This document shows positions 1-4,474 of a stretch of DNA of 5,004 nt, one piece after another. Each line of letters begins with the position of its first letter. Positions within the stretch are counted from its first letter, which is position 1. This DNA is from Comamonadaceae bacterium (GTDB taxonomy: Bacteria > Pseudomonadota > Gammaproteobacteria > Burkholderiales > Burkholderiaceae_C), in NCBI GenBank assembly GCA_947452325.1, contig CANGCZ010000137.1, positions 1-5,004 on the forward strand, written 5' to 3'. The notes under the pieces were generated by a model that was not told the DNA's origin, made no database searches, and saw nothing but the letters and a program-made list of their open reading frames with translations. A program made the translations under genes and the position numbers.

Positions 1-224
1 AGCAAACCAAGCAATGCGCTGACCGCAAACGCCATCAACACGCAGGGCAGAAAAGGCCAGCCTGCTTTTTGCATCAGCAACACCAAGGTATAACCACCGG
101 CCATGGCAAACGCGCCGTGCGCCAGGTTGATGAAATTCATCAAGCCCAGGGTGATGGACAAACCAATGGCCAGCACAAACAGCAACATGCCATAAGCAAC
201 GCCATCAAAAAGCAAAGTCAGCAT
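1..224 (-). CDS. livH: LivH-type ABC transporter permease, N-terminal part (runs off the window)
   Basis: Inner-membrane permease of a branched-chain amino acid-type (HAAT family) ABC importer; only the first 74 codons are inside the window. Seen: the ATG at 222-224 opens a very hydrophobic protein starting MLTLLFDGVAYG, with a first membrane segment around residues 9-27. It is followed by GLMNFINLAHGAF (27-39), the hallmark of LivH permeases (E. coli LivH has a similar GMINFAHG stretch), and a further membrane segment around 58-74. The start is five bases after the stop of the substrate-binding protein gene, so the two are surely one operon. No strong Shine-Dalgarno precedes the ATG (only a weak AAGTAAA-like stretch), which suggests translational coupling. 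The remaining genes (LivM, LivG and LivF equivalents) would be expected beyond position 1. The family is clear; the substrate is unknown, since relatives carry amino acids, amides, urea, aromatic acids and other compounds. Confidence 0.9.
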   Translation of the reverse strand, partial: MLTLLFDGVAYGMLLFVLAIGLSITLGLMNFINLAHGAFAMAGGYTLVLLMQKAGWPFLPCVLMAFAVSALLGL

Positions 225-229
225 GCGAT

Positions 230-1399
230 TTACTTGGTCTTGCCGGGGTCTTTGACTTCTTTGATCACATCGAACTCGACGTTATAGAGCTCGCCATCTT
301 TTTTCTCTACGCGTCTCAAGTAAATGTTTTGCACGATGTCACGGGTTTGCGCGTCAATAAATATCTGTCCGCGCGGGCTTTCGAAAATCTGCCCCTTCAT
401 GGCGGCCAGCAAGGCGTCGCCGCCGCCTTGTCCGCCTTTGGTGTTTTTCAAGGCTTCATAAATCACGCGCATGCCGTCATAACCGCCGACCGCCATGAAA
501 TTAGGACGCATGCCTTTGTTGGCTTTCTTAAAGGCTTCGACAAATTTCTTATTGACCACTGACGGGTGCATAGCCGAGTAATGGTGGCTGGTCACCACGC
601 CGAGAGTACCTTCACCCATGTCATTGAGTTGGTCATCGTCGGTCAAGTCACCGGTGCCTATCAATTTGATGCCGGCCTTGTCCATGCCGCGCTCGAGAAA
701 CTGCTTCATCACCGCTGCGCCTGCGCCGGAGGGCACAAACACAAACAAGGCATCGGGTTTGAGGTCGCGTACTTTTTGTAAAAACGGTGCGAAGTCTGGG
801 TTACGCAAAGGCACACGCAAACTCTCAATCACTTGGCCGCTGTTGAGCAGAAAACGTTCTTTGAAAAAGCGCTCTGCGTCAATGCCAGGACCGTAGTCAC
901 TGACCAAGGTCACCACGCGCTTGATGCCGTTTTTCGGCGCCCAGTCGCCCATGGCGACCGAACACTGCGCCAGCGTGAAACTGGTGCGCACGATGTAAGG
1001 TGATGCTTCGGTGATGATGGATGTGGCAGCAGCCATGACCACCATGGGAGTTTTGGATTGGGTGGCAATAGGTGCTGTGGCCAGCGCCAGCGGCGTCAAG
1101 CCGAAACCGCCGAGCACGCCGACCTTGTCATTCACCACCAACTCTTGTGCGATGCGCTTGGCTGCATCAGGAATGCCGCCATCGTCTTTGATGATCAGTT
1201 CGACTTTGCGACCCGCCACCTTGTCGCCGTTTTGCGCCATGAACAAACGCGCAGCCGCTTCGATTTGCTTGCCGGTGGTCGCCTGCTGTCCCGTCATGGG
1301 CAGTATCAGCCCGATTTTGAAGGCATCTTGCGCATGCACGGACACAGCAGCCATGCCCAATGCCAATACAAGGGCGCGCAGATTCAACAATGTTTTCAT
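230..1399 (-). CDS. Periplasmic substrate-binding protein of a Liv-type ABC transporter
   Basis: Captures the transported solute in the periplasm and delivers it to the LivH/LivM permease. Seen: 389 residues, the usual length for this family. There is a classic Sec signal peptide (MKTLLNLR, hydrophobic core LVLALGMAAVSV, VHA before Q24), so cleavage is predicted after A23. The mature start FKIGLILPMTGQQA is the typical first strand and binding loop of Peripla_BP_6 proteins. VELIIKDDGG (67-75), AAATS (124-127 region) and TGDLTDDDQL (249-258) fall where the ligand pocket and hinge segments of LivJ/LivK relatives lie. The SPRG motif (341-344) and TRDIVQNIYLRRV (352-364) belong to the C-terminal lobe. 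C146 is the only cysteine and there is no lipobox, so it should be soluble. The start ATG has a GGAG seven bases upstream. It lies between gntR and livH on the same strand. The ligand is not predictable here; branched-chain amino acids are only the family default. Confidence 0.93.
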   Translation of the reverse strand: MKTLLNLRALVLALGMAAVSVHAQDAFKIGLILPMTGQQATTGKQIEAAARLFMAQNGDKVAGRKVELIIKDDGGIPDAAKRIAQELVVNDKVGVLGGFGLTPLALATAPIATQSKTPMVVMAAATSIITEASPYIVRTSFTLAQCSVAMGDWAPKNGIKRVVTLVSDYGPGIDAERFFKERFLLNSGQVIESLRVPLRNPDFAPFLQKVRDLKPDALFVFVPSGAGAAVMKQFLERGMDKAGIKLIGTGDLTDDDQLNDMGEGTLGVVTSHHYSAMHPSVVNKKFVEAFKKANKGMRPNFMAVGGYDGMRVIYEALKNTKGGQGGGDALLAAMKGQIFESPRGQIFIDAQTRDIVQNIYLRRVEKKDGELYNVEFDVIKEVKDPGKTK

Positions 1400-1518
1400 T
1401 CAACTACTCCAAGGCGATGACAAAAAAGAAGCTTAACCGAGAGGACTGGCGTGGCAGTGCAAGCGCGCAGGCAAAGATGGCTTCAGACAGAAGTGGCAAA
1501 TTTTAGGCGGGCGGGTAA
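1400..1518 (-). other. Intergenic gap between gntR and the substrate-binding protein gene
   Basis: This 119-base gap has no open frame of note. On the minus strand it holds a TAAAAT hexamer (1500-1505) that could be a -10 box, but no acceptable -35 lies 16-18 bases upstream of it. It also has a T-rich run (around 1421-1430) with no convincing GC-rich stem before it, so I do not call a terminator. No copy of the GTATAC-type dyads found upstream of gntR was seen here. Most simply, the transporter genes are transcribed from the gntR promoter, with a possible weak internal promoter. Confidence 0.4.
1407..1410 (-). promoter_or_regulatory. Ribosome binding site of the substrate-binding protein gene
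   Basis: GGAG on the minus strand, separated by seven bases from the ATG at 1397-1399. It supports the chosen start, which is also the one that gives a complete signal peptide. Confidence 0.7.
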
Positions 1519-2280
1519 TCAGCCACGGCGACGGATCAAGCCCACGCCGGGCATTTGATTGAAATCGGTGTGGCGCATGGCCTCGCTCAGGTTGCGCTGT
1601 GCCAGGCGTGAATGTTCGCGCATGATGGCCTCTGCGCGCGCGCCCTCGCGCTGCTCTATGGCTTGGAGCACCTGGCGATGCTGGTCTTGCGCCACGATCA
1701 ACATGTCGCGCGCCTGCGGGCTGTGGGCCTGGCTGACGACAAAGCCCGAGGGCGAAGCAAAAGGCAAACCCACCACGCGTTCCCATTCACGGCGCAACAC
1801 ATCGCTGCCGGCCATTTCGCCCAGCAGGGCGTGGAACGCTTCGTTTTGCGTCACGTAGGCGCTGAATGCATCCTCGTTCAAACTGCCGGTGGCCAGCAAC
1901 TGGTCAATTTTTGATAAGCAAGTGCGCGCCTCGGTCATCAATACCGGCGGGCAACCGCGCTCTGCGGCCAAGCGGGCCGCCAAACCTTCCAGCGTGCCGC
2001 GCAGCTCAATCGCATCGGACACATCGCGCTCGGTGAAAGTGCGCACCGCGTAGCCGCCATTGGCCAATGATTCGAGCAATCCTTCTTGCTCTAACTTCAT
2101 CAATGCCGTGCGGATCGGGGTACGGGAAACGCCGAGTTTGTCAACCAGCGTGAGTTCCGCGATGCGCGCACCGGCTGGCAGTTCGGCCGCCAGAATCATT
2201 TCGCGCAAACGCAATTGCGCACGCACGGCCTGAGAGTGGGCCGGGTTGTCGCTGACGGATGGCAAGGGTTCAGAAGACAT
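1519..2280 (-). CDS. GntR-family transcriptional regulator, FCD (FadR) subfamily
   Basis: One-component regulator that binds DNA as a dimer and senses a small ligand, usually a carboxylic acid or amino-acid-like metabolite in this subfamily. Seen: 253 residues, normal length. The N-terminal winged helix-turn-helix covers about residues 16-82, with LGVSRTPIRTALMKLEQEGLL (49-69) as recognition helix region and NGGYAVR (74-80) as wing. The FCD domain follows (about 88-232), with ELRGTLEGLAARLAA (92-106). Its metal/ligand-binding histidines are H150 (NEAFH), H201 (DQH) and H223 (REH). The residue four before H150, often Asp in the family, is N146. The ATG start lacks a Shine-Dalgarno; later starts (GTG at residue 19, ATG at 28) would cut the first helix of the DNA-binding domain, so the first ATG is kept. 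It is divergent from the MetE-like gene and upstream of the transporter genes on its own strand, so it probably controls both and itself. The effector is unknown. Confidence 0.93.
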   Translation of the reverse strand: MSSEPLPSVSDNPAHSQAVRAQLRLREMILAAELPAGARIAELTLVDKLGVSRTPIRTALMKLEQEGLLESLANGGYAVRTFTERDVSDAIELRGTLEGLAARLAAERGCPPVLMTEARTCLSKIDQLLATGSLNEDAFSAYVTQNEAFHALLGEMAGSDVLRREWERVVGLPFASPSGFVVSQAHSPQARDMLIVAQDQHRQVLQAIEQREGARAEAIMREHSRLAQRNLSEAMRHTDFNQMPGVGLIRRRG

Positions 2281-2301
2281 GGTGAAAAAAATCGCGCTTT
2301 A

Positions 2302-2309
2302 TGCATACG
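2302..2309. promoter_or_regulatory. Weak candidate GntR half-match, site A
   Basis: TGCATACG matches the TGTATACA palindrome at 2313-2320 with two differences and is centred 11 bases from it, about one helical turn. Alone it would be weak; it is listed because of the phasing with the stronger sites. Confidence 0.3.
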
Positions 2310-2310
2310 C

Positions 2311-2322
2311 ATTGTATACATT
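2311..2322. promoter_or_regulatory. Candidate GntR operator, site B (best palindrome)
   Basis: ATTGTATACATT contains the perfect 8-base palindrome TGTATACA (2313-2320) and is nearly symmetric over 12 bases. The core fits the GT..AC dyad of GntR-family operators. On the minus strand it overlaps TACAAT (2311-2316), the best -10-like hexamer upstream of gntR, so binding here could cause autorepression. No good -35 (16-18 bases away) was found for that hexamer, so the promoter itself is uncertain. Confidence 0.55.
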
Positions 2323-2353
2323 CACACTGAAAATCCTCTCGATTATGGCTGTT

Positions 2354-2383
2354 TTTATACAAATAATGGAGTTTTTGTATACT
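2354..2383 (+). promoter_or_regulatory. Putative sigma-70 promoter of the MetE-like gene
   Basis: A -10 box TATACT (2378-2383, five of six consensus bases) is preceded after 18 bases by TTTATA (2354-2359, four of six matches to TTGACA). The start of transcription would be near 2390, leaving a leader of about 36 bases. Both hexamers lie inside candidate operator sites. The -35 is weak, so this is a prediction only. Confidence 0.4.
2356..2381. promoter_or_regulatory. Perfect 8-bp inverted repeat, candidate operator pair C/D
   Basis: TATACAAA (2356-2363) and TTTGTATA (2374-2381) are exact reverse complements separated by ten bases. Each arm sits in a GTATAC-like site: TTTATACA at 2354-2361 and TGTATACT at 2376-2383. 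Their centres are 22 bases apart, about two helical turns, so two regulator dimers could bind the same face. Both overlap the proposed promoter of the MetE-like gene, which would suit repression by occlusion. A hairpin role in RNA is less likely because the repeat probably lies upstream of the transcription start. Confidence 0.5.
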
Positions 2384-2415
2384 TCAGGCAGATTGACAAA
2401 AGCTTGAAACCCCTC

Positions 2416-2420
2416 AGGAG
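2416..2420 (+). promoter_or_regulatory. Ribosome binding site of the MetE-like gene
   Basis: AGGAG five bases before the ATG at 2426-2428, a strong Shine-Dalgarno that fixes the start. The divergent gntR gene has no such site. Confidence 0.8.
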
Positions 2421-2425
2421 ACCCC

Positions 2426-3544
2426 ATGACCATCCCCCATATTCCCGCCCGATTCGACCATGTCGGCAGCTTTTTGCGCCCCGCTTATTTGCTTGAAGCG
2501 CGCGAGCAAAAAGCCAAAGGGCAGATCACGCCCGAGCAACTGCGTGCGGTCGAAGACAAAGCGATTGCCGAGATCGTCAAGTTCCAAGAGGACGTGGGCT
2601 TGAAATCCATCACCGACGGCGAATTCCGTCGCACGTATTTCCATATTGATTTTCTGGAGCAAATGGGTGGCGTGAAAACCGACATCCCGGTCACCATCGA
2701 GCGGCCAGACGGCACCCAGGAACTGGCACCGCCCGTCATTCGCGTCATAGACAAAGTGCGGCACGTCAAAGACATTCAACTCGCCGACTTCAATTACCTG
2801 AAATCGCAAATCGCCCAAGGCAGCACGCCCAAAGTCACCATCCCCTCACCCACCATGCTGCACTTTCGCGGCGGCCGCGCAGGTATCAGTAAAGACGCCT
2901 ACCCCGAACTCGACCCTTCTTTTTATGACGATGTGGCCAAAGCCTATGGCGATGAATTGCGCTCGCTGGCGGCCGCCGGTTGCACTTATGTGCAAATGGA
3001 CGACACCAACCTGGCTTATTTGTGCGACGACAAAATGCGCGAGGCCGCACGGGCCCGCGGTGACGACCCCAACGAATTGCCGCACCGCTACGCAGCATTC
3101 ATCAATAAAGTAGTGGCGCAAAAACCGGCCGGCATGACACTGGCCATGCACTTGTGTCGCGGCAATTTCAAAAGTACGCATGCCGCCGCCGGCAACTACG
3201 AACCCGTGGCCGAAGCCTTGCTTTCGGAAATGAACATAGACGCGTATTTCCTGGAATACGACGACGACCGCAGCGGCGACTTCCGACCCTTGCGCTTTCT
3301 GGCCAAAGACAAATTGGTGGTGCTCGGTCTGGTGACCACCAAATTCGGCGCCATGGAAAGCAAAGACAGTTTGAAACGCCGCATCGATGAGGCCGCCAAA
3401 TACGCACCCTTGTCACAGTTGGCGCTGTCGCCGCAATGCGGTTTTTCGAGCACCGTGCACGGCAACAATATTGCGGTGGAAGACCAGCGCAACAAATTGC
3501 GATTGGTGGTGGAAACCGCGCAAGAGGTGTGGGGCAACAACTAA
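2426..3544 (+). CDS. Stand-alone MetE C-terminal-domain-like zinc methyltransferase
   Basis: Relative of cobalamin-independent methionine synthase (Meth_synt_2, COG0620), whose known reaction moves a methyl group from methyltetrahydrofolate to homocysteine at a zinc-bound thiolate. Seen: 372 residues, about half of the roughly 750-residue MetE, matching only the catalytic C-terminal TIM barrel. The barrel opens with HVGSFLRP (12-19) and then DGEFRR (64-69). QMDDTNL (190-196) is at the place of the homocysteine-contacting Asp segment of MetE. The zinc ligands are all present: H242 and C244 in MHLCRGN, E277 in FLEYDD and C338 in SPQCGFSS. It should therefore be an active cytoplasmic enzyme. The sequence is of the YxjG/YxjH-like short group, many of whose members have unproven substrates; related proteins include coenzyme M epoxyalkane transferases. 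The neighbouring FCD regulator and importer argue for a role in using or recycling an imported compound rather than only routine methionine synthesis (inference). Strong RBS; convergent with the response regulator gene, 30 bases away. Confidence 0.9.
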   Translation: MTIPHIPARFDHVGSFLRPAYLLEAREQKAKGQITPEQLRAVEDKAIAEIVKFQEDVGLKSITDGEFRRTYFHIDFLEQMGGVKTDIPVTIERPDGTQELAPPVIRVIDKVRHVKDIQLADFNYLKSQIAQGSTPKVTIPSPTMLHFRGGRAGISKDAYPELDPSFYDDVAKAYGDELRSLAAAGCTYVQMDDTNLAYLCDDKMREAARARGDDPNELPHRYAAFINKVVAQKPAGMTLAMHLCRGNFKSTHAAAGNYEPVAEALLSEMNIDAYFLEYDDDRSGDFRPLRFLAKDKLVVLGLVTTKFGAMESKDSLKRRIDEAAKYAPLSQLALSPQCGFSSTVHGNNIAVEDQRNKLRLVVETAQEVWGNN

Positions 3545-3574
3545 AGCACTTAAGCAGTTGCAAACCGGCGCAGG
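3545..3574. other. Short convergent gap without a clear terminator
   Basis: Thirty bases separate the stop of the MetE-like gene from the stop of the response regulator. The only local pairing is AACC/GGTT (3563-3566 with 3573-3576), too weak for an intrinsic terminator and without a following T-run. Termination may depend on Rho or lie inside the opposite gene. Confidence 0.5.
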
Positions 3575-3907
3575 TTATTTAAGTATCTGCCCCGCGATAG
3601 CGGTGGCAGCCGATCGGGTTTCCACACCGAGCTTGACAAAAATATGCTCCAAGTGTTTGTTCACTGTGCGGTGACTCATACCCAGTATGTCTGCGATATC
3701 CCGGTTGGTCTTGCCCTTAGCCAGCCAGGACAAGACCTCGGTTTCGCGCGGCGTCAGTGGCACCTCCGGCTGGCGCGCCGCGCTGGCGTTATGTCCAGCT
3801 GTCTGGTGCAACACCAGCATGGACTCTGAAATACCACTGGCGCCCAAATACCTAGCGACCAACAAGTTGTTTTCTGTTGAAACCATGCTGACTTCACTGC
3901 TTGACAA
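3575..3907 (-). CDS. LuxR-type DNA-binding part of the split response regulator
   Basis: Up to 110 residues following the amber codon in the same frame. Seen: the second half of a PAS-like segment (STENNLLVARYLG, then SMLVLHQTAG), a linker, and a complete GerE/LuxR helix-turn-helix. The latter runs from LTPRETEVLSWLAKGKTNRD, through IADILGMSHRTVNKHLEHIF, to VKLGVETRSAA. All the usual features are there, including the ETEVL opening and the recognition helix HRTVNKHL. Possible independent starts are TTG at 3905-3907, two codons after the stop, or ATG at 3884-3886; neither has a good Shine-Dalgarno. A separate product would need reinitiation or an internal start and would lack the receiver. It is more likely the tail of the interrupted gene than a real separate gene. 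Confidence 0.55.
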   Translation of the reverse strand: MSSSEVSMVSTENNLLVARYLGASGISESMLVLHQTAGHNASAARQPEVPLTPRETEVLSWLAKGKTNRDIADILGMSHRTVNKHLEHIFVKLGVETRSAATAIAGQILK

Positions 3908-3910
3908 GGC

Positions 3911-3913
3911 CTA
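3911..3913 (-). other. In-frame amber codon interrupting the response regulator
   Basis: TAG in the context CAA-TAG-GCC-TTG. Frame is kept on both sides, and one base change from CAG (Gln) would remove it. No stem-loop or other obvious recoding element was recognised just downstream. Confidence 0.85.
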
Positions 3914-4474
3914 TTGCAGCCAAGTCTGAGCCTGCTGCCCGCCTTCTTCGCCGAACACCGCTTGCAACCAACGCATGGCCTGCGGTGACCGCCAAGCCAC
4001 ACGTCCCAGGCTGTCAAGCACCACAGTACCCAAACCAGCCACGTCCACGGCTTCGCGCGCCAACCGACCGGCTCGCGCATTGCCTACGTGCGTGGCCAGG
4101 CGTACCAGCACTTCCGGCAAACGCAAAGGCTTGACCACGTAATCAACACCGCCGCTGGCAAAGCCCTTGAGAATTTGTTCTGTTTCGGATAAACCGGTCA
4201 TGAACACCACCGGAATATGCACCCAGTGTGGATTCACTTTGAGTGCGCGACACAATTCAAATCCATCCATACCTGGCATCACCGCATCCAGCAATATGCC
4301 GTCGGGAATGACAATCTCCAGCCGCTGTAAAGCCTCTTGTGCATCTCTGGCAGCCAACACGGTATACCCCTCAACACTCAAAGCATCAGACAACATGCGC
4401 AATGAATCAAGATCATCATCTACCACCAGAATGGCGTGGCGTTGAGCAGTGGCAAAAGGCTTAGCTGGGGTCAT
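3911..4474 (-). CDS. Receiver-domain part of the split response regulator
   Basis: Accepts phosphate from a histidine kinase. Seen: 187 residues from the ATG at 4472-4474. The receiver domain is complete: acidic pair D19/D20 in ILVVDDD, phospho-acceptor D63 in LLDAVMPGMDG, T93 in FMTG and K115 in VVKP. After it comes NARAGRLAREAVD, a linker helix, then the first half of a PAS-like segment before the amber stop after TWLQ. The ATG is preferred over an upstream TTG (4508-4510) because AGGGG lies six bases before it and because it begins close to the receiver fold. It overlaps the end of the upstream kinase gene by 14 bases. If translated alone it would be a phospho-acceptor without a DNA-binding output, possibly unstable because of the half domain. 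Confidence 0.8.
   Translation of the reverse strand: MTPAKPFATAQRHAILVVDDDLDSLRMLSDALSVEGYTVLAARDAQEALQRLEIVIPDGILLDAVMPGMDGFELCRALKVNPHWVHIPVVFMTGLSETEQILKGFASGGVDYVVKPLRLPEVLVRLATHVGNARAGRLAREAVDVAGLGTVVLDSLGRVAWRSPQAMRWLQAVFGEEGGQQAQTWLQ

Larger units (their letters stand above)
2281..2425. promoter_or_regulatory. Divergent control region between gntR and the MetE-like gene
   Basis: A 145-base AT-rich spacer between two diverging genes. It contains four sequences built on a GTATAC-like core, at 2302-2309, 2313-2320, 2354-2361 and 2376-2383. Their centres are 11, 41 and 22 bases apart, close to whole helical turns. GntR-family operators generally have a GT..AC dyad core, so these are the natural candidate sites for the adjacent regulator. 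The assignment is inference. A TTGACA at 2393-2398 on the plus strand has no matching -10 before the start codon and is probably not used. Confidence 0.65.
3575..4474 (-). pseudogene. Response regulator gene (REC, PAS-like, LuxR HTH) interrupted by one in-frame amber codon
   Basis: Read through the TAG at 3911-3913, this is one 299-codon frame (codon 188 being the stop). It has the architecture known from beta-proteobacterial regulators: receiver domain (about 13-130), short linker, PAS-like segment (about 148-222) and LuxR/GerE helix-turn-helix (about 240-295). The two parts are in exactly the same frame, with only a stop and an alanine codon between the last residue of the first part and the TTG that could begin the second. 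The PAS-like segment, GTVVLDSLGRVAW before the stop and NNLLVARYLGASG after it, looks like one fold cut in half. No other lesion is visible, so the change would be recent, or tolerated by suppression or reinitiation, or a base-call error (CAG to TAG is one change). Marked as a broken gene because the sequence as given cannot make the full protein by normal decoding. Confidence 0.7.

Noticed and set aside
1011..1436. Open frame of 141 codons on the plus strand across the 5' part of the substrate-binding protein gene
   Set aside because: It is antisense to a well-supported gene with signal peptide and family motifs. The translation has no recognisable domain, is low-complexity in Ala, Ser and Pro, and looks like a codon-bias shadow.
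1481..1493. CTTC/GAAG mini-hairpin between gntR and the substrate-binding protein gene
   Set aside because: Four-base stem, no T-tract follows directly; not distinguishable from chance.
2393..2398. Perfect TTGACA as a -35 box for the MetE-like gene
   Set aside because: The expected -10 would fall at about 2416-2421, over the ribosome binding site, and reads AGGAGA. Transcription would begin inside or after the start codon region.
3168..3563. Open frame of 131 codons on the minus strand across the 3' end of the MetE-like gene
   Set aside because: Rich in Arg, Cys and Pro with no domain features, and it covers the zinc-site region of a clearly real gene on the other strand.
3563..3576. Small hairpin AACC/GGTT as a bidirectional terminator
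   Set aside because: Only four base pairs and no T-run of useful length on either strand.
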